A stretch of 64,000 bases of DNA, taken from contig JACKPZ010000009.1 in assembly GCA_024233135.1 (NCBI GenBank), forward strand, positions 62,001 through 126,000. Reading direction: 5' to 3'. The notes below the pieces were generated by a model that searched no databases, was not told the DNA's origin, and was given only the letters and a program-made list of their open reading frames with translations. Below are positions 15,708 to 24,355 of the stretch, piece after piece. Position 1 is the first letter of the stretch, and every line of letters begins with the position of its first letter. The position numbers were made by a program, and so were the translations under genes. The DNA is from Akkermansiaceae bacterium. GTDB taxonomy: Bacteria; Verrucomicrobiota; Verrucomicrobiia; Verrucomicrobiales; Akkermansiaceae.

Positions 15708-17321
15708 TCAGCGCTGGCCCTGCTGATAGAGATCCTCGGCCTGCTTGAGGGTCAGCTCGTAGAGGAAACCCTCGATCGGCACATCCAGCAGGATGCGGCC
15801 TGTCGCCGGGTCGCGCGGATGGAGCCGCACCAACTCCGCCGCGCCGTCGAAAGCGTCACCCGGGATGGAAATCCGGAACTTCCCTTCGTAGCGGAGCATC
15901 CGGGACAGACGCTCGGCCGCCTGCAGACCAAGGATCCGGTTGTCGGCGGCCAGATCCAGCTTGTCGAAGAGCGACACCTCGTCCGAATTGGCGGCCTTGG
16001 CCGTCGCCGCGTCGCGGAGGGTGAGCCCGCTGCGGCCCCATGGCCCGAACTCGCTGGCTCCCTCGTCCCCGCCGATCCAGCCGCCACCCACACCCGCCTG
16101 CGTCATCGCCTGGCTTTTCTCCTCCTCGGTGGGGAGGCGGACGAGCATCGCGCCGGTGAGCGAGAAGAGATCCTCGGATTTCAGGTCGACATTGGTGACC
16201 GCCATGCCGCCACCGCTGGTTTTCAGATCGAAGGTCCCTTCACGGAAGTCCACACGCTTGTAGTTCCGGACACCATCGACCACCGAAAGTGCTTTCAGCA
16301 GATGGATGCGCTCCCGCAGCGTGATCACGTCCGTGCCGTCCAGCACCACCTCGCCGCTGAATCCGACGCCGTCCGATGTGTTGGTGGAGCCGAACAACCG
16401 AAAGTCTCCGGAGATGGTTCCCTCGAGGAAATCCGAAGCCGCCGAGGGCAGGATCTTGTCCAAGGGAAGGTTCCGGATCTTCGCGCTGCCCTTCACTTCC
16501 GGAGTCGCGTTCCCGCTCACCCGCAGGCTCGGGAACTCCACGCTCGCCGCCCCGGACTTGAACTCCGCCTTCTCAAACAAGATCCCCGACGGCTCGCAGA
16601 GCACCGTGAGGGCTACGATATCAAGGTCGTGCAGCCAGTTCTGATAAAACGTGCCGCCTTTGAAAACCATCCTCCATCCGGTCGGGGTGCGTTGCACCGA
16701 GAGCGCGGAGTTTTCGATCCCGCCGCGGGTCGGCTCGGAGTAGCCCCACCGGATCGTCGCGTCGGCGATCTCGAACGAGTTGACCTCGACCTTCGACGAC
16801 TTGTGAAACACAGCCTCGGCGATCTTGGCGGCGGCCTCCTCGTCCTCGGCGCCGGCGCGCAGGTCGAGATCGAGCCGGGAGATCGTGACGATGCCGGGCT
16901 CCCAGACCCCGAGCAGGCCGTCCACGAGTCCCATCTTGCAGCGGACGTTGCGGGCCTCCATGGACGAGAAGAACGTCTCGTTTCCACCCACGGCGGCGAA
17001 ACGGCCGATCTCGAGGCGTCCGCGCGCCCGGGAGATACCGCGGGCGTCGAAGTCCTCGGCAGCCATCCCTTCACGGACCGCATCCTTGAGGCCCGTGCGG
17101 AAACGCTCCGTGTTGGTCCGGCGCTCAAGGTAGATCCAAGTGCCCAGCGCGACCAAGGCGAGGAAAATGAGCAGGCGGAACCCCATGCGCAGCAGGTGGA
17201 ACATCGCCCGGCCTTTCATGCCGCTGCCGCTCATGGAATAGCGGACCTGGAACCAAAAGCCCTGGTTGGCCACCCATTGGCTCAGGCGCTCGTTGAAATT
17301 TTGAAGTTGCTCGGATTCCAT
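15708..17321 (-). CDS. membrane-anchored AsmA-like protein
   Basis: 537 residues from ATG 17321. A cytoplasmic N-terminus of about 45 residues is followed by one membrane segment (about 46-64, 'MGFRLLIFLALVALGTWIYL'). A long beta-rich region follows, with repeated strand patterns ('GRLEIGRFAAVGGNETFFSS', 'LEGTISGDFRLFGSTN', 'FREGTFDLKTSGGGMAVTNV') and an AsmA-like C-terminal part. AsmA/TamB-type proteins bridge the envelope for lipid or protein delivery; assignment here is by overall pattern, not by a specific motif. Convergent with metF without a gap. Confidence 0.6.
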   Translation of the reverse strand: MESEQLQNFNERLSQWVANQGFWFQVRYSMSGSGMKGRAMFHLLRMGFRLLIFLALVALGTWIYLERRTNTERFRTGLKDAVREGMAAEDFDARGISRARGRLEIGRFAAVGGNETFFSSMEARNVRCKMGLVDGLLGVWEPGIVTISRLDLDLRAGAEDEEAAAKIAEAVFHKSSKVEVNSFEIADATIRWGYSEPTRGGIENSALSVQRTPTGWRMVFKGGTFYQNWLHDLDIVALTVLCEPSGILFEKAEFKSGAASVEFPSLRVSGNATPEVKGSAKIRNLPLDKILPSAASDFLEGTISGDFRLFGSTNTSDGVGFSGEVVLDGTDVITLRERIHLLKALSVVDGVRNYKRVDFREGTFDLKTSGGGMAVTNVDLKSEDLFSLTGAMLVRLPTEEEKSQAMTQAGVGGGWIGGDEGASEFGPWGRSGLTLRDAATAKAANSDEVSLFDKLDLAADNRILGLQAAERLSRMLRYEGKFRISIPGDAFDGAAELVRLHPRDPATGRILLDVPIEGFLYELTLKQAEDLYQQGQR

Positions 17322-17423
17322 GGATCGGGTCGCCTTGGCGCGGCAAAGCTAAAACCCTCGCCGCACGTGACGCGAGGGAAATTTCCCTCGCTTGGTAACG
17401 CCCCATCCCCTACCTCACCGCCC

Positions 17424-18209
17424 GTGGAAGACACTGACTACAAGGTCCGTCTGGAAATCTTCGAAGGTCCTCTGGACCTCCTGCTCTACCTCATCAAAAA
17501 GGACGAGGTGGACATCCACTCGATCTCCATCGAGCGGATCACCAGCCAGTATCTCGACTACATCAACACCTTCAAGCTGCTCAACATCGACCTCGCGTCC
17601 GAGTTCATCGTCATGGCGGCCAACCTGATGTATTTGAAAAGCCGGACGCTGCTGCCGCGCGTCGACCAACCGCCCGAGGAGGACGCCGAGGAGGACGATC
17701 CACGCTGGGAGCTGATCCGGCAGTTGATCGAATACAAGAAATTCAAGGACGCGGCCGGGTTCCTGAGCCTGCGGGAAGTCGAGCAGGAAGGGCGTTTCGC
17801 CCATCAGACGGACACTTCCGACGCGCCTGACCCGGAACCCACAGGACTGGCCGAGGTCTCGATCTTCGAGCTGATCCGCGCGTTCCAGAACGTGCTGAAA
17901 CGCTTCGAGGAGTCCCACGACTTCGGGGACATCATCGACGACCGCTATACGGTGTCCGACAAGATCGAGCTGCTCATGCAGCGCGTCATGCCCGGGGAAA
18001 CCTGCCGTTTCGAGTCCTTGTTCCAGACCGCGACGACCAAGTCGGAGGTCATCGTGACCTTCCTCGCGCTGCTCGAACTGATGAAGTTGAACCAGTTTCT
18101 CGTCCGCCAGAGCGAACTGCTCGGCGACATCGTCATCGAGCGCCGCAGCGCGCAGGCCGTGGCCGCGCTCGAAGCGGCGGAAGTCGGCGCCGTCGAGGAC
18201 GACGCGTAA
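17424..18209 (+). CDS. scpA: segregation and condensation protein A
   Basis: 261 residues from GTG 17424; the long open frame upstream is antisense to the AsmA-like gene and lacks similarity. ScpA is the kleisin bridging SMC heads. Landmarks: 'YKVRLEIFEGPLDLLLYLIK' with 'KDEVDIHSISIERITSQYLDY' at the N-terminus, 'LASEFIVMAANLMYLKSRTL', and the C-terminal winged-helix part ('EVIVTFLALLELMKLNQF'). ScpB is not in the window. Confidence 0.95.
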   Translation: MEDTDYKVRLEIFEGPLDLLLYLIKKDEVDIHSISIERITSQYLDYINTFKLLNIDLASEFIVMAANLMYLKSRTLLPRVDQPPEEDAEEDDPRWELIRQLIEYKKFKDAAGFLSLREVEQEGRFAHQTDTSDAPDPEPTGLAEVSIFELIRAFQNVLKRFEESHDFGDIIDDRYTVSDKIELLMQRVMPGETCRFESLFQTATTKSEVIVTFLALLELMKLNQFLVRQSELLGDIVIERRSAQAVAALEAAEVGAVEDDA

Positions 18210-18232
18210 GGGGGCGCTCCAACCGGAGCCCT

Positions 18233-18535
18233 TCAGCTCATCCGATAGACGATGCGGGCCTTCGTAAGGTCGTAGGGAGACATCTCCATCCGCACCTTGT
18301 CACCCACCACGAGGCGGATGAAACGCTTGCGCATCTTGCCCGAAATGTGGGCGAGAACTTCGTGACCGCTCTCAAGGCGGACACGGAACATCGTCCCGGC
18401 GAGGACGGAGGAAATCTCACCATCCACCTCGACAGCCTTCTCCTCGTCGGTGCTCTTCGATTTTTTCGGCGGGCCGGAACGACCGCGGCGTGTTCTGGAA
18501 GGACGGGATCCCCGTTTGGGTGGACGATTTGGCAT
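18233..18535 (-). CDS. infA: translation initiation factor IF-1 with basic N-terminal extension
   Basis: 100 residues from ATG 18535. The S1-like OB domain occupies about 35-100: 'VEVDGEISSVLAGTMFRVRL', 'VLAHISGKMRKRFIRLVVGD' and 'VRMEMSPYDLTKARIVYR'. Canonical IF-1 is about 72 residues; here 30 extra N-terminal residues are rich in Arg, Lys and Pro (PKRGSRPSRTRRGRSGPPKK). IF-1 binds the ribosomal A site during initiation. Monocistronic. Confidence 0.95.
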   Translation of the reverse strand: MPNRPPKRGSRPSRTRRGRSGPPKKSKSTDEEKAVEVDGEISSVLAGTMFRVRLESGHEVLAHISGKMRKRFIRLVVGDKVRMEMSPYDLTKARIVYRMS

Positions 18536-18698
18536 AATCAATGGAAGTCAGCACGCACGCGGGCCCGGAAATTCCGTGACGCCTACAACGGCGCGCGGCG
18601 TTGAGATAACGTGGATCACGCCACGCATCAACGCTAAAATCCGGAACGGACCGCGCGAATCCGCCGGAACACGCGGAGTTTCCTGCCTTTCCAACCGG

Positions 18699-19625
18699 TC
18701 ACGCGTGCCCGGACAAATACCTCTCGGCTTCCAACGCGGAGGCGCATCCCTGGCCGGCGGCGGTGATCGCCTGGCGGTAGTAGTGGTCCGCCACGTCGCC
18801 GGCGGCGAAGAGCCCCGGGGTCTTGGTGGCGGTGCGGCCGGGCGTCTGGAGGATGTAGCCGTTTTCGTCCGTGTCCACCAGATCGCCGAGGAAGCCGCTG
18901 TTCGGAACGTGGCCGATGGCGACGAACACGCAGGCGACCTCCAGCTCGCTCGTGTCACCGCTTTTGACATTCTGCAGCGTGACGGCGCGCATCTCGCCCT
19001 TGTCGTCGGTGAGGTATTCGGTGACCACCGTGTCCCAAACCGGTTCGATCTTCGGGTTTTCGAGGACCCGCTCGGCCATGATCTTGGAAGCGCGGAGTTC
19101 GTCGCGGCGATGGATCAGATAGACCTTGCTGGCGAAACGGGTCAGGAAGTCCGCCTCCTCGCAGGCGCTGTCGCCACCGCCGATCACGCAGACCGGGACA
19201 TCGCGATAGAACGCGCCGTCGCAGGTGGCGCAGGACGTGAGCCCGTGGCCGATGAGTTTCTGCTCGCCTTCGATGCCCATGTGGCGGGGCGCCGCACCGG
19301 TGGCGACGATCACGGTTTTCGACTCGAAACTCTGCTCGCCCGCCTTGATCAGGAAACTGCCGTCCTCGCGACGCTCGATCGACTCCACGCTCGCCCATGC
19401 GACGCGCGCTCCGAATTTCTCGGCCTGCTGTTGCATGCGGGTCATCAACTCGGGCCCCATGATTCCCTCGGGGAAACCCGGGAAATTCTCCACCTCGGTG
19501 GTCGTCGTGAGCTGGCCGCCGGGTTGGGTGCCGGAAAGAAGAAGCGGGGTGAGGTTGGCGCGTGCGGTGTAGATCGCGGCGGTGTAGCCGGCGCAGCCGG
19601 TGCCGATGATGATGACGTTTTCCAT
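18699..19625 (-). CDS. trxB: thioredoxin-disulfide reductase
   Basis: 308 residues. FAD-binding 'IIIGTGCAGYTAAIYTARAN', the redox-active Cys132-x-x-Cys135 in 'TSCATCDGAFY', the NADPH-binding 'CVIGGGDSACEEADFL' and the C-terminal FAD motif 'GLFAAGDVADHYYRQAITAA'. It transfers electrons from NADPH to thioredoxin in the cytoplasm. Normal length. No thioredoxin gene is adjacent. Confidence 0.96.
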   Translation of the reverse strand: MENVIIIGTGCAGYTAAIYTARANLTPLLLSGTQPGGQLTTTTEVENFPGFPEGIMGPELMTRMQQQAEKFGARVAWASVESIERREDGSFLIKAGEQSFESKTVIVATGAAPRHMGIEGEQKLIGHGLTSCATCDGAFYRDVPVCVIGGGDSACEEADFLTRFASKVYLIHRRDELRASKIMAERVLENPKIEPVWDTVVTEYLTDDKGEMRAVTLQNVKSGDTSELEVACVFVAIGHVPNSGFLGDLVDTDENGYILQTPGRTATKTPGLFAAGDVADHYYRQAITAAGQGCASALEAERYLSGHA

Positions 19626-19778
19626 GAAGCGTAGAGGTTCGGGGGCGCGAAGTATTCCGGCGCGATCCGCACGGAGTCAACCATCACCACGCGTTTCCTG
19701 CGAAATGCCGGCCTTCCCGGCGGATCGGGGCAATATCGCGTTGCGCCGGGCCGGGCATCGTTGAGAATCGGCGCGTTC

Positions 19779-20822
19779 ATGAGTCCCGACGTCATCCGCG
19801 AAGCCCTCCAACAAGTCCGCTACCCGGGATTCTCCCGGGACATCGTTTCCTTCGGCCTCGTCAAGGACATCACCTGTGAACCGGGCGCGACGACGGTGCT
19901 GCTCGAGGTCCAGACCCGCGATCCCAAGGTGCCGGAACAGATTTTCCGCGATTGCCACGCCGCCTTGGACGGTCTGGATGGCGTCGGCACGGTGAAAATC
20001 GACGTTCGCGTGAAGGACGCGCCCGCGGTGAGCGGCGCGGCCGAAGGCGTCGGCAAGTCATCGATCCCCGGCGTGAAACGCATCATCGCCGTCGCCTCCG
20101 GCAAGGGCGGCGTGGGGAAATCCACGGTCGCGGCGAATCTCGCGGTCGCGCTGGCGAAACGCGGTGCGCGCGTCGGCCTCTGCGATTGCGATCTCTACGG
20201 CCCCTCCGTGGCGCAGATGTTCGGCAGCAACGAACGGCCGCTGGCGAACGAGCGCGACGAGATCCTCCCGATCGAGGCGCACGGCATCCAGCTCATGTCG
20301 ATGGGTTTCCTGCTCGAGGACAGCTCGCCGGTGATCGTGCGCGGGCCGATGGCCACCCGCTACACCCAGCAGTTCCTCCGTCAGGTGGCGTGGGACGATC
20401 TCGATTACCTCGTGCTCGACCTGCCGCCCGGCACCGGCGACATCCAGCTCACGATCGTCCAGACGGTCGCCGTCGATGGCGCGGTGATCGTCACCACACC
20501 GCAGGAGGTCGCGCTCATCGACGCGCGCAAGGCGGTGTCGATGTTCGGCAAGGTGAACGTGCCGATCCTCGGCCTCATCGAGAACATGGCGTGGTTCGAG
20601 TGCGACCATGGCGAACGTTATTTCCTGTTTGGCGAAGGCGGTGGCGTTCGTGAGGCGGAGCGTCTCGGCGCGCCGTTGTTAGGAAGAATCCCGATCGATG
20701 TCGCCACCCGCCGCGGCGGCGACGAGGGGTCACCGGTCGCGCTCCTTCCCGCGACGGAAAACGCGGTGTCCGCCGCGTTCCAAGAAACCGCCGCCAAGAT
20801 CGCGGCAAGCGTGCCCGCATGA
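19779..20822 (+). CDS. mrp: Mrp/ApbC-type iron-sulfur carrier ATPase lacking CxxC
   Basis: 347 residues from ATG 19779. N-terminal MIP18/DUF59 domain (about 1-85, 'VIREALQQVRYPGFSRDIVS'), then a ParA-like ATPase with the deviant Walker A 'GKGGVGKS' at 108-115 and 'LVLDLPPGTGDIQLTI'. Mrp proteins carry 4Fe-4S clusters through a conserved CxxC between subunits. Here the site reads 'WFECDHGERYFLFG' (Cys275, with Gly278 in place of the second Cys), so cluster bridging must differ or be absent. The P-type ATPase gene starts 1 nt after its stop. Confidence 0.92.
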   Translation: MSPDVIREALQQVRYPGFSRDIVSFGLVKDITCEPGATTVLLEVQTRDPKVPEQIFRDCHAALDGLDGVGTVKIDVRVKDAPAVSGAAEGVGKSSIPGVKRIIAVASGKGGVGKSTVAANLAVALAKRGARVGLCDCDLYGPSVAQMFGSNERPLANERDEILPIEAHGIQLMSMGFLLEDSSPVIVRGPMATRYTQQFLRQVAWDDLDYLVLDLPPGTGDIQLTIVQTVAVDGAVIVTTPQEVALIDARKAVSMFGKVNVPILGLIENMAWFECDHGERYFLFGEGGGVREAERLGAPLLGRIPIDVATRRGGDEGSPVALLPATENAVSAAFQETAAKIAASVPA

Positions 20823-20823
20823 G

Positions 20824-23178
20824 GTGAAACCCGAAACCACAAGCCCTTCGTTGGATCCGGCCGCCGAGTTGGAGCGGCACGAAGGGGTGTTGCGGGTGGA
20901 GGCGGATCCGGCGCACGCATCGGTCGACATCGAGTTCGATCCATCGGTGCTCAGCGACCATGAGGTGCGCTCGCTCCTCAAGGACCACATCGCCCGGATG
21001 GAGTCGTCCATCCGCAAGGAGACCTATCACCTCGAAAGCAACGCCTGCGAGGCCTGTGCGTTGAAACTCGAACGCCGGGTCCGCCGCCTGCCGGGTGTCC
21101 GCCGCGCGAGCGCCACCTATCTCGGCAAGGTGTTGACGGTGACTTTCGACTCCACCGAATCGACGGAAGCCGATCTCGAACAACAGCTCCGCGACACCGG
21201 CGCGAACATCCGGCCGCTCGACACGAAAGCGCCGGAACAGAAACCGCTCTCCGCGAAACTCCGCGCGGGCGATCTCAACGAGGAGATCTCCTGCGGCCTC
21301 GGTTTCTTGTTTCTCGTCGCGGGAGCCATCGTTTCGAAAACATCCGGTGTCGGCACCGCGAGCCACATCCTGTTCGGCGGAGCCTATCTTTTCGCCGGCC
21401 AGCAGGGCGTCCGTTCCGCCGTGGCCTCTCTCCGCGAGGGCGCGCTCGATGTCGATGTGCTGATGGTGCTGGCGGCCTTCGGTGCCGCGGCCATCGGCGC
21501 TCCCTTCGAAGGGGCGCTGCTTTTGTTCCTGTTCAGTTTTTCCAACGTGCTCCAACGCCACGCGATGGACCGCACGAACCAGGCGATCCGCTCCCTGCTC
21601 ACGCTCCGCCCGGGCGAGGCGCTCGTGAAACGCGGCGGCGGCACCGAGAAAGTCGCGGTCGAATCGATCGGCATCGGCGAGATCGTCATCGTCCGCCCCG
21701 GCGAGCAGATCCCCACCGACGGCGAGATCGCCGAAGGCGGCACCCACGTCGATGAGTCGTCGCTCACCGGTGAGTCGATGCCGGTGGCGAAATCTCCCGG
21801 CTCGCCGGTCTTCGCGGGCACGCTCAACCAGTCCGGCGGCATCGAAGTCCGCGTCACGCGCCGCGCGGACGACTCGACGCTCGCCCGCATGGTGAAACTC
21901 GTCGCCGAGGCGCAGGCGGAGAAATCGAGCACCCAGAGGTTTCTCGAAGGTGCGGAGAAATGGTATGCGATGGGTGTCATCGGACTGACCATCGTCGTGC
22001 TGCTGGTACCGTGGCTATTGCACGGCGAGGAGTTCGCGAAGTCGTTCTACCGGGCGATGACGATCATGGTCGTCGCCTCGCCCTGCGCGCTGGTCATCAG
22101 CACGCCGGCCACTGTTCTTTCCGCCATCGGCGGTGCGGCTCGCAAGGGCATCCTCATCAAGGGCGGCTCGCACCTCGACCGCGCGGCGACCATCGACATC
22201 GTGGCGATCGACAAGACCGGCACCCTCACCGTCGGCAAACCCTCGCTCACCCGCATCGTCACCCGCGAGGGAAGCCACCGGCCGGATTCGTCGCTGCCGC
22301 CGTCCGCGCGCGACCTGCTCCGCCGCGCGGCCTCCCTCGAAGCGAGATCCGAGCATCCCCTCGCACATGCCATCGTCAAAGCGGCGGAATCGCTCGGGAT
22401 CGAAGTCCCGGCAGCGACATCGTTTCAATCGGCCACCGGCCGCGGTGCCGAGGCGGGCATCGACGGCGTGCGTCATCTGATCGGCAGCGAGCGCTGGTTC
22501 CGCGAGTCGAACGCGAAAGGCATGGACGATCTCGCCGCCGCCGCCAGCGAACTGCAGGACGCCGGAAAGACCTGCGTCTGGTTCGGCCGCCGCGACGGCG
22601 ACGAGGTGACCGCCGAAGCCGTGCTCGCGATGGCCGACACCATCCGCAGCGGCAGTGCGGGACTCGTGCGCGAGTTGAAACAAGCCGGCGTGCGGCGCGT
22701 CGTCATGCTCACCGGCGACGAACCGCGGGTGGCCGAAGCGATCGCCCGGGAAACGGGGGTCGACGAAGTGCACGCTTCCCTCCTGCCCGAAGACAAGCTG
22801 CGGGTCATCCGCCGGCTCAAGTCGGAAGGCAAGGTGCTGATGGCCGGAGACGGCGTGAACGACGCCCCCGCCCTCGCCGCGGCCGACATCGGACTCGCGA
22901 TGGGTGCCGCGGGTACCGACGTCGCGATGGAAACGGCCGACATCGTCCTGATGGGCGACCGCGTCGAGACCATCCCTTTGTTGCTTTCCCACGCGCGGCG
23001 CGCGAGGCGTGTTCTCGTGCAGAACCTCGTCTTCGCCACCGCGGTGATCGTGGTCCTCGTTCTCGCCGCGCTCGGATTCGCGCTGCCGCTGCCGCTCGGC
23101 GTGGTCGGCCATGAAGGCAGCACGGTTCTCGTCTGCCTCAACGGCCTGCGCCTGCTTTGGTTCGGCGGGCGGGCGTGA
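20824..23178 (+). CDS. P1B-type heavy-metal ATPase (P1B-4-like, SPC/HEGST) with N-terminal metal domain
   Basis: 784 residues from GTG 20824, one base after mrp. N-terminal HMA-like region with Cys75-x-x-Cys78 ('NACEACALKLERRVRRLPGV'). Then membrane pairs, actuator 'SSLTGESMPVAKS', membrane metal motif Ser419-Pro-Cys ('VVASPCALVISTPAT'), phosphorylation 'DKTGTLT' at Asp463, 'SEHPLAHAIVKA', and 'MAGDGVNDAPALAAAD'. Near the end is 'GHEGSTVLV' (His763). SPC plus HEG[GS]T is the signature of P1B-4 pumps (Co2+/Fe2+/Zn2+), which usually lack an N-terminal metal-binding domain. It exports metal across the inner membrane; the ion is not certain. Confidence 0.92.
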   Translation: MKPETTSPSLDPAAELERHEGVLRVEADPAHASVDIEFDPSVLSDHEVRSLLKDHIARMESSIRKETYHLESNACEACALKLERRVRRLPGVRRASATYLGKVLTVTFDSTESTEADLEQQLRDTGANIRPLDTKAPEQKPLSAKLRAGDLNEEISCGLGFLFLVAGAIVSKTSGVGTASHILFGGAYLFAGQQGVRSAVASLREGALDVDVLMVLAAFGAAAIGAPFEGALLLFLFSFSNVLQRHAMDRTNQAIRSLLTLRPGEALVKRGGGTEKVAVESIGIGEIVIVRPGEQIPTDGEIAEGGTHVDESSLTGESMPVAKSPGSPVFAGTLNQSGGIEVRVTRRADDSTLARMVKLVAEAQAEKSSTQRFLEGAEKWYAMGVIGLTIVVLLVPWLLHGEEFAKSFYRAMTIMVVASPCALVISTPATVLSAIGGAARKGILIKGGSHLDRAATIDIVAIDKTGTLTVGKPSLTRIVTREGSHRPDSSLPPSARDLLRRAASLEARSEHPLAHAIVKAAESLGIEVPAATSFQSATGRGAEAGIDGVRHLIGSERWFRESNAKGMDDLAAAASELQDAGKTCVWFGRRDGDEVTAEAVLAMADTIRSGSAGLVRELKQAGVRRVVMLTGDEPRVAEAIARETGVDEVHASLLPEDKLRVIRRLKSEGKVLMAGDGVNDAPALAAADIGLAMGAAGTDVAMETADIVLMGDRVETIPLLLSHARRARRVLVQNLVFATAVIVVLVLAALGFALPLPLGVVGHEGSTVLVCLNGLRLLWFGGRA

Positions 23179-23330
23179 CCGCCGCTGCCAAAGGCAATTC
23201 AGCAGAATCCAAAGATATACCGAACAATCCGCTTGGGATATGCTTCGGAGGGATGGACACCACCTCCTTCCCTTGACGTCCGGAACCGGCATCTTGAGGA
23301 GGAAATCCCGGTTTCACCGGCGCGACAAAC

Positions 23331-23364
23331 AAAACCCCGCGGGCCACACGGTCCGCGGGGTTTC
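23331..23364. terminator. bidirectional rho-independent terminator
   Basis: aaaccccgcgg (23332-23342) pairs with ccgcggggttt (23353-23363), with a 10-nt loop that can pair partly. T-rich flanks occur on both strands (gtttcttg on plus; ggggttttgtttg on minus). It sits between the convergent P-type ATPase gene (ends 23178) and the PEP-CTERM gene (ends 23388), so it can serve both. The rest of this 209-nt gap shows nothing I can name. Confidence 0.8.
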
Positions 23365-23387
23365 TTGTCACCGGCAGAAGACGCGGC

Positions 23388-24320
23388 TCAGCGGTCGCGC
23401 CGCCGGAACAAAAGAAGACAGGTGCCCAGAGTCCCGAGAAACGCGGCACCCGGTTCCGGAACGACGTTGAGCATGCCGGTTCCGGTGATCCGGTCCGTTT
23501 CATGTTCCGCTCCGGAACCGACCGCCCCCCACGTGCCTTCGGCCACGCCGACACCATCGATCTTGAACCCACCCACGGTGACGGTGTTCGTTCCGGACAC
23601 GTTGAGAAAACCTCCTGTCGAGCTGACCGACAAGATGCCCGGAAGGTTGATCGTCCCGGCATTCAGGCTGAGGGAGGCGTAGTTGCCGATGGTCAAGTCA
23701 CCACTTCCCCATCCACCCGTGCCGGAGCCGAAGGTCACGTTCAGTATCTCGTTGTTGGTGCTGGAGAACGACCAGTCGCCCGAGAAACCCGTGACATCAC
23801 CGTTGAATACAATCGTGCGGCCGCTGCCCTGAGAGGTGCGGAACACATTCACCGCGCCATCACCGGTGATCGCGCCGTTGAGGGTGAAGGTGTGCGAGTA
23901 GGTTCCATACGTCGTGCTCACCTCGATCGTTCCACCGCCATCGAAGTCCACGGCGCTCGTAAGCGTCACGTTTCCGGTGGCGAAGCCGATCCGGGACCGC
24001 AGGATCCCGCCGTTGATTGTTAGACCCGGGACACTCGCGGTGAGCGACTGGCCCGTGTTGCCGCCGATTTCCCGATAGAGTTCAAAAATCCCGCCCGAGC
24101 CCACCGTAAGGCTGTCCCCGGGAAACGCGGCGGTCGCCGCGCTCGGGGATTCGATCCGGTGGCCGGAGCCGATGACATAGTCGTTTCCGGACGCGGCGGG
24201 ATTTCCATCACTCCATACGGCTCCGGCATCCCATGCACCGGACGACGCGCTGGTGATCACCGCGGCATCGAGCGACGGCGCGAGAAGCACGAGAAATAGG
24301 GAGAACTTCAGGTTCTTCAT
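23388..24320 (-). CDS. PEP-CTERM sorted autotransporter-repeat protein
   Basis: 310 residues from ATG 24320. Signal peptide (MKNLKFSLFLVLLAPSLDA), then a beta-helix-like body with autotransporter-associated strand features ('GDSLTVGSGGIFELYREIGG', 'GAITGDGAVNVFRT', 'VFNGDVTGFSGDWSFSSTN'). The tail is a complete PEP-CTERM signal: 'VPEPGAAFLG', a hydrophobic stretch and RRRDR at the end. PEP-CTERM proteins are processed by exosortase and sorted to the outer envelope. No exosortase gene is in the window. It follows the larger paralogous gene after 35 nt and is probably in the same operon. Confidence 0.92.
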   Translation of the reverse strand: MKNLKFSLFLVLLAPSLDAAVITSASSGAWDAGAVWSDGNPAASGNDYVIGSGHRIESPSAATAAFPGDSLTVGSGGIFELYREIGGNTGQSLTASVPGLTINGGILRSRIGFATGNVTLTSAVDFDGGGTIEVSTTYGTYSHTFTLNGAITGDGAVNVFRTSQGSGRTIVFNGDVTGFSGDWSFSSTNNEILNVTFGSGTGGWGSGDLTIGNYASLSLNAGTINLPGILSVSSTGGFLNVSGTNTVTVGGFKIDGVGVAEGTWGAVGSGAEHETDRITGTGMLNVVPEPGAAFLGTLGTCLLLFRRRDR

Positions 24321-24355
24321 GATGTTCTTTCGAGTGATTTCAGAGATCGGATGGA

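Noticed and set aside
15819..17423. Long N-terminal extension of scpA
   Set aside because: The frame is open upstream but runs antisense through the AsmA-like gene; family alignment supports the GTG at 17424.
18542..18698. Possible small RNA between infA and trxB
   Set aside because: A few GC-rich stems exist (gcgcgcggcg region), but no terminator or promoter pattern supports a transcript.
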